Made by a program: the position numbers and the translations under genes. From the NCBI RefSeq assembly GCF_002878395.1, contig NC_061112.1, positions 43,769,096-43,833,095 on the forward strand: a stretch of DNA of 64,000 nucleotides, written 5' to 3'. The DNA comes from Capsicum annuum. Lineage: Eukaryota > Streptophyta > Magnoliopsida > Solanales > Solanaceae. Below, one piece after another: positions 42,110-52,291 of this stretch (position 1 is the stretch's first letter; the number at the start of each line of letters is the position of its first letter). The notes under the pieces are model-generated. The model searched no databases and was not told the origin of the DNA. It was given only the letters and a program-made list of their open reading frames with translations.

Positions 42110-44612
42110 TGTAATACCTCGTACTTTTTTCTAGATTAAGTTTGCCACTATAATCTCAAGGATTAGCTTCAAAAATGAATGCCTTTTTATTTCATATGGA
42201 ATTTTCCAGATTTAGACCTTCCATGGTTTGGGGAATTGAATAAGCTTTCCATCGATAATAAATTTGCCCAAATCGGACACTCGGTTAAGAAGGTAAGGCA
42301 TTTTAATAAGCAGTGTGCCAACTAGGAAGTCACCGAATCATGGTGAAGGAAAATTTCATAATTTCCATTTTCCTGTGGACCTCCGTAATATTAGTGCATC
42401 GCGAGAGATCCAATTTTCCATTTGTCATTTTCCAGTATGCCTACGTGATTTCATCGCGTCGCGACGATGGCCAAAATGGTATTCCAAAGGGGCACTGCAA
42501 TTGCTCCACATCGCAGAGAACCTCCAGTTCCTAATTTTCCTAATCCATGTGAGCCACCGCGACAGTGGCATGTCGTGGTGGCCTACCAGTTCGGAAAAAT
42601 ATTGCTTTTTCAGTTTCATCTTGAAGTTTAATTGGGGTATTTTGGTCAATCCCTATGGCCCCAATTCAACCAAAATAAAGAATTAATCGTATTGAAAGAA
42701 CTTTATGCCTAATTTCATCCATTCTCTCTTAAAGAAAAACCCTAGAGCTTCAAATCTTCTTCTCCAAGAAATCAAGATCCTCGATAGTTTCTCCAAGAAA
42801 GCTCTAAATTGGGGATTCCCAAGAAAAGATAATCAAGAACTCGTCTTCAAGAACTCAAATAGGAATCAATAATTCAAGTTTCTTTATCTAATCATCAATC
42901 AAAGCATATGGGTGTTATGAACAAGGATCCTCTTCCATCCTTAAGCCCAAAACCAAGTTTTAATTACAAATTCATATGATTTTGAATGACTATACATGTG
43001 TTTTGAATTAGGGTTCATACCCAATATTGTTAATTGCAAGATTGTGAGATTTCAAGTGTTTATGAAGTTAAATTGCATGTCTATTTCCATATTTTCATGC
43101 CTATTGCAGTAAATTCCAGATTTTGAGTTTAAATATCATTAACATCATTTTCAAGCATGATTATTATGATGTTTTAGCATGAATTTAAAGCATGGTTTAT
43201 TAAGCCCAAGCTTATATGTTGATATGTCAAGAAATATGATGCTTTAAGCATTCTATCATCAGATTATTTATAGACTTTCAGTAAAGCTTTGATCTTTTGA
43301 TCCTCAAATAAGTTTTGGAATCCACTTTATTTATTTACTATATACTACATAATCAGAATGACTTTGTTTACAGAGTAAATAAGATAAATGCATAATTGGT
43401 TTCGGAATAAACCCTTATGCTAGTTTTTAAAGTGGATTTCCAACAGAATGAGCATACAAATTTAAAGGGAGTAGTATTTAGCACCGAGCGGGAAGTGTGG
43501 GATTAGTGTGCCCTATCTTCCACAGAACTACATAGCTAACATAGGTATTCTAATATGCATGACAGACTTATCTTGTGATCGATCATATAGACAGTAGGTT
43601 ATACTCCCTGCCAAGAGTATGATAGCTCTCCCCATCGTGTGGTTTTCCCTTTAGGGGAATGAGACGTTGGACTCAATGTTAGTTCACATGGTTTATGTTG
43701 GTTAGAAGAACCTCCCTGACAGATAAGCTTAAGATAAAGTATTTTTTCCTAACAGTAAATGCTTTCATAAAAGAAAAAACAAAAAGCTTTTAGAAATACT
43801 AAGTGTAAAGGCTCACAAATTTATTCGGATTATGCTTTACATAAAGATATTAGCTATAGATTTTAGCTTTCAGATTTCAGATAAAGAAGTGAGTCCTTTT
43901 ACACTTAGACAACATGATTTACAGACAGAACATTAGTGCAGCTTTTAGAACTAAATGTTATGAATCACTGTATTTGTAAAGTATGTTTTACTATTCATAG
44001 TTTCAGATTTCAATATTTTATATAGTCCATCTTATGTGAGCCATTTAAATTTAGCATAAATTGTGTTATAAATTATGATGATGAGATAATATTTTACTCA
44101 CGCATTTCACCCCCATATACTCAGTACATTTTTAAAATACTTATCCACATATATGTCTATGTGCTACATTATCTCATAATGTAGGTTCAAGTGCTCAGTA
44201 TCAGTAGTGCGAATAGTTTCAGCATCTCCATCTACATCCTACAGTTGGTTAGTTCTTATAGTTGGGGACTTTTTCATTCTGATTTTGCAGCTTATTAGTT
44301 TTGCATGATTCAATATTTCTTTTCAGATAGTTCGAGTTAGCTGGGGGTTTTCCTAGTGACTCTCTAGTTATTAGTAGTAGAGGCTTCTCAGACTTCTAGA
44401 TATTATTTAGACTTATGGTATTGATGTCTAGACACTATATTTAAATTATTCTTAGGTTTTTCAATTAGTTTTCTGCATTTAGTATGACTTTTATGACTAT
44501 ATTTCCCGTATTATGAGATTCAGACTTAGTAACAGGCAGACAGGGTTAGTTTAAGGCTACTCATAGTCTTGAGCACTGCGTGACATCTCGAGACTAGGTT
44601 TTGGGGTGTTAC
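42110..44612 (+). repeat. G6 3' LTR
   Basis: It starts tgtaatacctcgtac and ends ttttggggtgttac (2.5 kb; the usual final ca reads cc). It shares with the G4 LTRs the blocks 'agcaccgagcggg' (43480), 'gatagctctcccca' (43631), 'actcagtacatt..tatgtctatgtgctacattatctcataatgtaggt' (44118-44187) and 'gcgtgacatct' near the end. A CG-bearing segment lies at 42385-42590. Open frames at 42313-42686 are fortuitous. Confidence 0.85.
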
Positions 44613-44613
44613 C

Positions 44614-45100
44614 GATAACCTATCTTTATTTAATAAAATTACCTCTAATTTAGAGACTTTGGAAGTTAAGTACAATCAGAAAGATCTAGGATTGATTTTG
44701 TTATGTTTGCTCCGTGCATCATACATGAACTTTAGGGATATTATTTTATATAGTCATGATACCCTGATAATTAAAGAATTCTATGATGCATTATTCTCTA
44801 AGAAGAAGATGAAGCATCGTGTGTATGGGTCAGAGACTCAAGAAGATAGTGTCATTGTTCGAGAAAGGACTCGTGAGAGGAATTCTGGGGGTGATGACAT
44901 GAATAGGGAAAAATCCAAAAACAAAAAAAAAATGTTATTAGTGGAAGAAGGGCCATATCAAATTCGAGTATTGGAAGTTACTGAATAGACAGAAAAGAGA
45001 AGCTCCAAAACTAAATGAAACCAGCTAGAGAAGTTTGGTGAAGCTAGTTTTATTGAAGATGGCGGTAGTGATGGAGAACTCTTAGTAGTTTTTTATGGCA
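44614..45100 (+). pseudogene. gag: C2 gag, 3' part, with frameshift in an A-run
   Basis: The sequence DNLSLFNKITSNLETLEVKY, then LGLILLCLLRASYMNF and DTLIIKEFYDALFSKKKMKH, matches the second half of Copia gag. The open frame ends as a false tail after an oligo-A run at about 44920-44931. In the frame one base over, the zinc knuckle appears as CY-stop-WKKGHIKFEY: one Cys and the His are kept, one Cys is Trp and the last Cys is Tyr. So an indel in the A-run hides the knuckle in the ORF. Confidence 0.8.
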
Positions 45101-45104
45101 ACTC

Positions 45105-45520
45105 AAAACCCTATGAAGATTCGATTCTTGATTCAGCTTGCACGTATCATATGTTTCATAATTAGGATTAGTTTACAACATACGAAATAGACTCTAAAGG
45201 TGCTGTGTTGATGGTAAATAATACTCCTTGTAAGATAGATGGTATTGGAACAATCAGGATTAAGATATTTTATAGGGTTTTTAAGACACTTGGTGATGTG
45301 CGGTATGACCCAAACCTGAAGAGAAATCTTATTTCCTTGAGTACCCTTTATTCGAATGGTTATAGGTACACTAGTGAAGGTGGAGTCCTGAAGGTTACTA
45401 TAGGTGCTCTTGTTGTGATGAAGGGATAGAGAAAGTCTTCAAATTTGTATATCCTGCAAGGCTTTACTATTACAGGTGATGAAACTATCTCTACCTCCTC
45501 TCTATTAGAAAGTGGCATTG
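45105..45520 (+). pseudogene. pol: C2 protease
   Basis: The motif DSILDSACTYHMFHN at about 45118-45162 keeps the catalytic Asp in the Copia D-S-A/G form. The open frame 45205-45429 reads MLMVNNTPCKIDGIGTIRIK and GDVRYDPNLKRNLISLSTLY, then SNGYRYTSEGGVLKV, the normal end of the domain and link to integrase. Stops occur at 45163 (TAG) and 45426 (TAG). Confidence 0.8.
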
Positions 45521-45524
45521 CTAA

Positions 45525-46380
45525 ATGTTGATATATGTGCCTAGTTCATATGCGTGAAAATGGGATGGCTACACTAATTAGGAGAGGAATTATTGATAGG
45601 TATAATGTTACCGAATTGGAGTTTTGTGAGCACTGTGTTTTTGGGAAGAAAAAGAGATTTAGATATACTAAAGGTATCCACTTAACTAAGGGCACACTTG
45701 TTACATTCACTCTGATCATTGGGGTCTTGGTAGAGGACCTTCTAGAAGAGGCCCTAATTACTCGTTGAATATTAATAATGACTATTCCAGAAAAGTTTGG
45801 GTGTTCTTTCTGAAGCAAAAAAATAATGTGGTGCCTACTTTCAAGAAGTACAAGACTATGATTGAAAAGCAAACAGGGAAACAGGTAAAACACCTTTGGA
45901 TCAATAATGTTTTAGAGTTATGTTCTAATCAATTTAATGCTCTATGTAAGTCAAAAGGAATTGTGAGATGCTTGACAGTTAGTCATACTCCACAGCATAA
46001 TGGTGTGGTTGAACGAATGAATAGAACTATAATTGAGAAGGTGAGTTGTATTCTCTCTAATGTTGGTTTAACCTAGTCTTTTCAGGCCGAAGCTGCTTCC
46101 ATAGCTTGTATTCTAATTAACCTTTCTCCCTCAATCGCGATTGATAAAAAGACACTACAATAGGTATGGTCTAGTACTCCTACTAGTTATTCTATTTTGA
46201 TGATATTTGGATGTCTTGCGTATGCTCATGTTGATAACAGAAAGTTGGTACCTAGATTTGTCAAATGCATATTTATGGGTTATAAGCCTGGTGTTAAAGG
46301 TTATATGCTTTGGTGTCAAGAATGTAGAAAGGTTATAATTAGTAAGGATGTTGTTTGATGAATCTGCCATGCTTTAGGCT
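45525..46380 (+). pseudogene. pol: C2 integrase, second catalytic Asp lost
   Basis: The open frame 45535-45768 has HMRENGMATLIRRGIIDRYN and the finger piece EFCEHCVFGKKKRFRY. A frame change leads to HSDHWGLGRGPSRRGPNYSL (first Asp kept). The open frame 45765-46076 reads NNDYSRKVWVFFLKQKNNVV, then HLWINNVLELCSNQF, where the usual T-D-N-G is I-N-N-V (Asn at 45903-45905), and HTPQHNGVVERMNRTIIEKV with the Glu kept. The downstream part includes FGCLAYAHVDNRKLVPR and FMGYKPGVKGYML. Confidence 0.85.
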
Positions 46381-46699
46381 CCCTCCAAATCTAGTGCGTC
46401 GCCTTAAGATGAGCTTAGTGATATGAATTAGAAAAATTTAAGCACCCATGTTGTATTGTAGATTGGAGCAGAGTCTACACCAATGCCTACTTCTCAGTCT
46501 AGCCCAGAGATATAGAGTCATACTATTTATTCTTCACCACCAGTGGTGCCATAATATTCTATTGCTAAATACAGGCCTAGAAGAGATATTAGACCTCCTC
46601 AGAAGTATGTTGAAGCTGATTTAGTTGCTTACACATGTGTAGAAGAAGGTATTGATTCCATTGAAGATCCTTCTTCTTACTCAGAGGAAATTTGTTGTG

Positions 46700-47699
46700 A
46701 TAATTTCGAATGATGGATAATTGTTATGCATGAGGAGGTGGAATCAATTCATAAGAATGAAACATGGGATTTGGTGAGATTGCCTAAAGATAAGAAAGTT
46801 GTCCATTGCAAGTGGGTATTAAAAAAGAAAGAAGGAACTTCGGGAGTTGAAGATGCTATGTACAAAGCAAGACTAGTTGTTAAAGGTTGCAGTTAGGTTC
46901 CAGGTATGGACTTTACAGATGTGTTTTCTTGAGTTGTAAAGCATAGTTCGATTCGAGCATTGCTTGGTATTGTGTCCATGCACAATATTGATCTTGATCA
47001 TTTGGATGTTTAAACTTCATTCTTACATGGAGAACTTGAGGAGGACATCTATATGCAGCAACTAGAGAGCTTTGTAGTCTCAGAAAGGAGAACTATGTAT
47101 GCTTGCTAAAAAAGCCTATTTATGGCTTAATGAAGTTGCCCAGGCAGTGGTATAAGAGGTTTGACTCTTTTATGACCTCTCATATGTTTCAAAGGAGCAT
47201 CTATGATAGTATTGTCTACTTCAAGAAGGTAAGTGATGGTTCATTCCTGTATCTTCTCTTGTATGTTAATGATATATTGATTACAACAATGGATATGAGA
47301 GAGATAATAAAAGTCAAAGCCAAATTCAGTAAGGAGTTTGATATGAAGGATCTTGGAGCAGCAAAGAAGATTCTTGGCATAGAGATTCTGAGAGATAGAA
47401 AGAATTGTAAGTTATACTTGAGTCAGAAAGGATATATTGAAAAAGTCCTTCACAGGTTTAATATGCAAAATGCCAAGCCTGTTAGTACTCCATTGGCATC
47501 TCACTTCAAACTCTCAACTACTTTATCTCCAAAGAAAAATAATGATCATGACTATATGTCTCGAGTTCCATACTCTAGTGTCGCTGGGTGTATTATATAC
47601 GCGATGGTGTGTTCCCAACCAGATATATCTTATGCTGTCAGTGTAGTTAGTAGATACATGGCAAATCCTGGCAAGAAATATTGGACAACTATTCAGTGA
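46700..47699 (+). pseudogene. pol: C2 reverse transcriptase, active-site Asp changed
   Basis: It starts ESIHKNETWDLVRLPKDKK, then HCKWVLKKKEG and AMYKARLVVKGCS. The first palm motif is DLDHLDVQTSF-like, with the Gln as a TAA/stop neighbour at about 47010. The 198-codon open frame 47103-47699 is one of the longest in the window: MLKKPIYGLMKLPRQWYKRF, FLYLLLYVNDILITTMDMRE and FDMKDLGAAKKILGIEILRD, then CIIYAMVCSQPDISYAVSVV. The Y-V-D-D motif is Y-V-N-D (aat, 47268-47270), which should abolish polymerisation. Confidence 0.88.
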
Positions 47700-48227
47700 A
47701 TTTTCGGATACTTGAATAGATCTGCTGATGTTTGTTTATAGTTTGGGGGAAATAGAGATGGAGTAATCGGGTATGTTGATTCTAATTTTGTAGGAGACCA
47801 TAATAAAAGGAGGTCCCTTACATGCTGCTATGTTTTCACCATTGGTGTTTGTGCTATTAGTTTGAAAGCTACCTTATAGACTATGGTTGCTTTGTCGACC
47901 ACTGAGCCAGAGTATATGGTTATTATAGAGGATTTTACGGAAGCTATTTGGTTGAAGGGTTTGTTTGGTGAACTCAGCAAATACTTCCAGATTACTACGT
48001 TCTTTTGTGACAGTTAGAGTGTTATCTTCCTTATGAAAGATCAGATGTTTCACGAGAGGACAAAGCATATCGATGTTCGGTATCATTTTGTGCATGAAAC
48101 AATTACTCATAGTGATATTATGGTGAGCAAGATTAGTACCAATGATAACTTTGCTGATATGATTACCAAGACACTACCAAGTGACAAGTTTGAGCATTGC
48201 TTGGACTTGGTTGGTGTTAGCTGTTGA
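47700..48227 (+). pseudogene. pol: C2 RNase H
   Basis: The reading GVIGYVDSNFVGDHNKRRSL carries the first Asp. ALSTTEPEYMVIIEDFTEAI follows with Glu. [20 protein letters not shown] is next, with the Gln after the Ser as TAG. The open frame at 48033-48227 gives [20 protein letters not shown] and [20 protein letters not shown], then [10 protein letters not shown] and stop, the classical end of Copia pol. Three stops interrupt it. Confidence 0.85.
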
Positions 48228-48318
48228 GATATTCCCTTAGGGACTTTTGTGCAAAAGGTGGAGATTTTTTCTTGAAATGGATTAGAGTTTGAATTAGAAT
48301 TCGCATCAAGGTGTAAAT

Positions 48319-48665
48319 TGTTAGAGTTGTGACCCGAATTATGTTTAGCCGGCCTTGAAAGTTTCGCAGTGCGACCCATATTTATGGTTTTCAATGAGAT
48401 TTGTCATGGTAGCGTAGTATGGACCTTTATGTTTTTAGGCCTAAGACTTATTTATAAGCACATATTATATAAGTGCATTTAGTGGGTTATTTTGTGTATT
48501 TATAAAATACTCATTCTACACATTGAACTCTTCTCCTTTCATTATAGTGAAACATCCTCTGCCTCTGCCCGTGTTTATCCTGCAAGGGTTTCCACGTCAA
48601 TCTTTTGTCTTGTTCTTATTTTTTTTTGCTTGTGATTTGCTTTATTCTGTTCGATTCATAATAAT
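48319..48665 (+). repeat. C2 3' LTR
   Basis: The LTR probably begins tgttagagttgtgaccc at 48319, about 90 bases after the pol stop. A purine tract (aaaggtggagat, 48254-48265) lies upstream with about 50 extra bases between. The end is uncertain, near cgattcataataat (48650-48668). The 'gggtttccacgtcaatc' block at 48588-48604 is typical of this Copia group. No second LTR is present for comparison. Confidence 0.6.
48497..48509 (+). promoter_or_regulatory. C2 LTR TATA box
   Basis: The sequence tatttataaaata, with a perfect TATAAAA at 48501-48507, lies about 180 bases into the LTR and about 30 bases before 'cattgaactc'. Its position fits the U3 promoter of a Copia LTR. Confidence 0.5.
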
Positions 48666-48835
48666 GGGCTCAATTCTCGTCAGAGTAGGAACATATATAC
48701 AATATTCATAAATTTTAAATAATAATCATTTTGTGGTGTTCATATAAAAAAGATAATCCTCAAATTCCTCACTACAAAACCCTAAAGCATATATCTTCTT
48801 TAATGTCATGCAAGGACATTTTAGGTCTTCATATA
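48666..48835 (+). other. Short unassigned spacer
   Basis: AT-rich sequence between the C2 LTR and the MITE. No coding, repeat termini or RNA structure recognised. Confidence 0.4.
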
Positions 48836-49058
48836 CTCCCTTCATCCCTTCTATTTTATGTGACACTCTTTATTTGTTAAGTTAGTCTCAAAAATGATAT
48901 TTTTTCATATTTAGAAGCAGCAATGTACCTTCGATTTTTTTCATTTTTCTGCCTACATAAATTTCTACCACTTATTTTAATACGAAATTCAAACGTGTCT
49001 ATTTTATTTATACCTTTGTGTCAATCAATCATTTTTCCATAAATTAAAATAGAGAGAG
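48836..49058. mobile_element. Stowaway-like MITE (Tc1/mariner type)
   Basis: A 223-bp element starts ctcccttcatcccttctatt and ends taaaatagagagag, flanked by TA on both sides (48834-48835 and 49059-49060). The termini are degenerate inverted repeats resembling the CTCCCTCCGTCCC consensus, and the subterminal 'tatgtgacactcttt' is typical of Solanaceae Stowaway copies. It has no coding capacity; such elements move with transposase from mariner-like elements. Confidence 0.8.
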
Positions 49059-49204
49059 TACTAAATAAAACAGGGGGTATGGAAGTATAAGGGGTATTGA
49101 GTATTGAATTTAGATGTGAAAAAGAAAATCAGTGCAACCTATCAAAATTTTGGATGGGCTATATATACATTAGAGAATTATTTTGGACACATAATTCAAG
49201 TTAA
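49059..49204 (+). other. Unassigned spacer
   Basis: AT-rich, with no recognised feature. Confidence 0.4.
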
Positions 49205-49360
49205 CACAACTAAAAGGTTTGCTCAATTAGCAAAATCATTTTACACGTAATGCTTTAAATCTTGAAAACATTTCATAAGGTTGTTGATCATTGAAATTTA
49301 TAATGCAGATCACAAAAAATGAAAAAAAATATAACACCATGATGTCCGAACCATTTTCTT
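49205..49360 (+). repeat. Dispersed repeat of unknown class, copy 2
   Basis: Homologous to 39271-39430 in the same orientation, starting at cacaactaaaagg. 49361-49608, between it and the C3 LTR, holds nothing I can identify except a small TATA-like 'tataaaagg' at 49570. Confidence 0.5.
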
Positions 49361-49608
49361 AATTATAATAATATACTAATACAAATCTTAATAGCTAGCC
49401 AAGTACCATGATTCTGTAATACTATTGTTACATACTACCTAAACTCATAGGTCTATGAGTTGAATAATCAGATAGCATAATTAGTGGCCACTTTAGAAAG
49501 GAAAATGACTATTTGATCATTAGGAAGGAAATGGAAAATAGGGGTCGTTCTAGGCGTAATGTTGAGCAGTATAAAAGGTAATCCCTTTGGATTCCAAAAA
49601 TATGTATC

Positions 49609-50481
49609 TGTTGGGTTCTAAATTGATATGTGAACTGAAAATAGAGAGAACAAATTGGAGGAAAAGTAAAGTTTCACTTAAGAAATTCAGGTTCTCCCAC
49701 ATTGGTGGGAGAAAGGAACTTTATTGTGTTTTTATTGAGAAAAACTCCTTCAAGTGGATAGTGAGGAAAGAACAAGAGATACCTCGCACCGTTGTCGTCC
49801 TCGCTCGGTCGGTTTCAGATTCGGTGCACCTCAAAGTGACACAACCCTCTTAGGTAAGAGATATACTGTTCCTGAAAAATACCAACCTATGCATGTAGGT
49901 CGGGCACAGGCAGGCTTTGCTTGGTGCAGGTCCAGCTCAAAAGCCACTCGTTTGAGCCTAACGTTACTTATGGCTATAGTTCTATCGCAAGTCCAACAAA
50001 GAATGGCTGCAAGTGATGTATTGATTCAGAAAGGTGTCTCTTTTCACGAACCGTAAAGTTGGTGGAATTAGTTCTTAAATATCTGATTAATTTTTATTTC
50101 TTAAAAGTTGATAAACTCTTTATTTTGATAGTTCATTTGATTATTCATTTGAACTTGTATTTGAAGAGGTTTCACTTCAGTGTAATTCTTGAATATTATT
50201 CTTGAACTTAGTTTTGAGGTTTTAATAGAAACATACATATTTTGTAACCATTAAAAAACAATCATACAAAATTTAACTAAACTGTACTGTTTGATTTTTG
50301 GAGATTAAAGCTTATTGCTTTCTACTCTTTTTGAACTTAATAGTGATTTGAAGGAATAGAAACTTCATCACAAGTTAATGTTCATTTGGTTGACGATTGA
50401 AAGAACATAAAAACTTCATCGTTAAACTAGAAATAAGTTGGTGTTTAATGTTCTTAAAAGTTTATAATTAGTATTCTGACA
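49609..50481 (+). repeat. C3 5' LTR (probable)
   Basis: It starts tgttgggttctaaattga, a usual Copia LTR opening. It includes the 'tctcccacattggtgggagaaagg' hairpin-like block (49690-49716) and the 'ctcgcaccgttgtcgtcctcgctcggtcgg' CG-rich block (49783-49812) known from Solanaceae Copia LTRs, and ends near gtattctgaca. No partner LTR is in the window, so the end is inferred. Open frames at 49587-50056 are fortuitous. Confidence 0.55.
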
Positions 50482-50509
50482 TACTAAGTTGGTTGTCTTT
50501 TTGTGACAA

Positions 50510-51480
50510 CAAAATGAATGTTAAAAGTCATGAAAATGTTGAAATGGAATGTTTAGCAGCAACAACTGCAGTAACGATAAACCATCCAAGTGTTACGCTT
50601 GCAATTGGACCTGCGAAGAAACTCGAAAAGTTTTTAGTTGTAGATTTCAAACATTTACACAAAAGTTGTTCTTCTATTTGTCAACTCTAAGTTTTCAAAG
50701 GTTCATATCTGAAAATGCTCTAGAATTTCCCGAAAAGACACAAGGAGAGATTTATTGTAATGGCAGACTTCTTTTGCAAGACTTATATACTGACTGACCT
50801 TCAAGACTACCTGTACAATTTGTATAGTAGTATGAAGACCTCGAAAGATTTGTGGGAAACTTTGGAACAAAAAATATAAAACTAAGGATGCTGCAACTAA
50901 AGAGTTCTTTATTGAAAAATTTCTTGACAGTAAGACTGTTGTCTCTCAAGTGCAATAATTGCAAGTAATCATCCATGATCTCTTGGTAGAAAGTATAAAT
51001 ATAGTAAATATCTCATTTGAATATGTTAAGTGTGTTCTTAATAATCACATGACCTTTGAGATAGGTTTGATTATGAATGAGGCTTTCCAAGTAGCAGCTA
51101 TAATAGAAAAATTTCTGCCGTTGTAGAAGGATTTTATAAACAACATGAAGCATAAAAGGAAGGAGAATTCAGTCGAAGACCTCATTGTGAGGTTACATGT
51201 TAAAGAAGATAAAAAAGAAGTTGAGAAGAGATCAAAAGGGAATTCTACAATCAGTGGAGCTAACATTGTGTAGGATGACCCTAAAAACTCAAGGAAAAAA
51301 AAAGAAAGCATCTAGACAACAAATAAATCATTCAAAGAAAATATTCAAAGGTAATTACTTTAATTAGGGCAAGGCTGGCCATAAGTCCATATATTGCCGA
51401 GCGCCTAAGAAAGTCAAGAAGAAGGATCAATCCAACATGGTTGAATCCAAAAATAAAGTGGATTATCTATACACTATACT
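50510..51480 (+). pseudogene. gag: C3 gag (decayed)
   Basis: The pieces in order are AATTAVTINHPSVTLAIGPA (50559-50620), KLEKFLVVDFKHL, then in the next frame KLFFYLSTLSFQRFISENAL. After that come LWETLEQKY-like, ATKEFFIEKFLDSKTVVSQV, NEAFQVAAIIEKFLPL and FINNMKHKRKENSVEDLIVR, the standard gag of this Copia family. The zinc knuckle at 51356-51397 reads YFN-stop-GKAGHKSIYC: first Cys Tyr, second Cys a stop, His and last Cys kept. A RAPKKVKKKDQ tail follows. Confidence 0.82.
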
Positions 51481-51489
51481 TTTAGAATG

Positions 51490-51760
51490 TAGCTTGATGG
51501 GTAATCTTTGAGAGTGGTAGATTAATTTTGGTTCCACCCTCTATGTCTGTTCCAACAAAGAGTTGTTTTCTTCGTAAGATCGAACACAAGATTAGGAGAA
51601 GATTTATATGGCTAACTCCACAACAAAAATGGTTAAAGGAATGGAAAAAATTTGCTTGAAGATGAGATCAATAAGAGTGTTGACACTCAACAACGTCTTT
51701 TATGTACTGGAGTTCATAAGGAACTAGGTTTCAATATTACTTCTGGATAAAAATAATTTT
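51490..51760 (+). pseudogene. pol: C3 protease, catalytic Asp lost
   Basis: The motif region reads EW-stop-INFGSTLYVCSNKELFSS at about 51512-51570. The family's W-W-I-D-S-G-A is W-stop-I-N-F-G-S: the second Trp is TAG and the Asp is Asn (aat, 51524-51526). The rest of the domain (MANSTTKMVKGMEKICLK-like) is spread across frames. Confidence 0.75.
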
Positions 51761-51889
51761 AAATATGTATTTGTTTCTAATAAGGTTGTAATAAGCAAAG
51801 AACAAGTGTAAGTAAGAAAAGGTTAGCATATCGAGGGCCTATTTAAGATCAAATTAATGATTGTTGAGATCAATAAAAGTTCTAATACT

Positions 51890-52291
51890 TCTTACTTTCT
51901 TGAGTCTAATGAATAATAGCATAAATGGTTAGGACATGTCAATTACAAAACTTTGTTAAAATATATTAACTTAGAAGCTTTGCCAAACTTTGAGTGTAAT
52001 AAATCAAAGTGTAAAATATGTGTGGAATCAAAGTATGCTAAGCATCCGTATAAGTCCGTTTAAAGGAATTCCAATCTCTTTGAATTAATCTCCACAAATA
52101 TTTGTAATTTGAAGTTAACCCCATATTGGGGTAGGAAAAAGTTTTTTATATCTTTTATTGATGATTGGACTAGGCACTATTATGTTTATTTCCTAAATAG
52201 TAAGGATGAAGTAGTAGAAACTTTTAGCCAATACAAAATAGAAATTGAAAATCAGCTAGAGAAAAAGTTCAAAATAATAAGAAGTGAGAGG
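51890..52291 (+). pseudogene. pol: C3 integrase, first half
   Basis: The sequence KWLGHVNYKTLLKYINLEAL, PNFECNKSKCKICVESKYAK and HPYKSV gives the finger with its CxxC. The first core motif is LISTNICNLK, with Asn for the catalytic Asp (52097-52099). The open frame 52109-52294 reads KKFFISFIDDWTRHYYVYFL, NSKDEVVETFSQYKIEIENQ and KKFKIIRSER. The second catalytic Asp (R-S-D-R) is Glu. The frame is cut here by G7. Confidence 0.85.
52287..52291 (+). repeat. Left target-site duplication of G7
   Basis: The bases agagg match atagg at 61995-61999 in 4 of 5 positions. Joined, they restore the coding sequence of C3. Confidence 0.75.

Larger units (their letters stand above)
40600..44612 (+). mobile_element. 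G6: 5'-truncated Ty3/Gypsy chromovirus with 3' LTR
   Basis: Only the integrase, chromodomain-like tail, polypurine tract and 3' LTR remain. The left edge at about 40590-40610 is an abrupt junction with the AT-rich relic; the right edge meets the gag of C2. It is inactive through truncation and several stops. Confidence 0.85.
44614..48665 (+). mobile_element. C2: 5'-truncated Ty1/Copia (Tork-like) element
   Basis: It enters in the middle of gag, then has protease, integrase, RT and RNase H in Copia order and a short LTR with a TATA box. The 5' LTR and gag start are missing, probably lost with the left part of G6, which abuts it. It carries few stops relative to G1 or C1, but the second integrase Asp and one RT active-site Asp are both Asn. 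Confidence 0.85.

Noticed and set aside
42313..42686. Overlapping open frames up to 123 codons
   Set aside because: They lie within the G6 3' LTR, in its CG-bearing segment where stops are rarer by chance.
49587..50056. Two overlapping open frames (88 and 100 codons) suggesting a small gene
   Set aside because: They sit in the C3 5' LTR, in the known CG-rich LTR block, with no domain.
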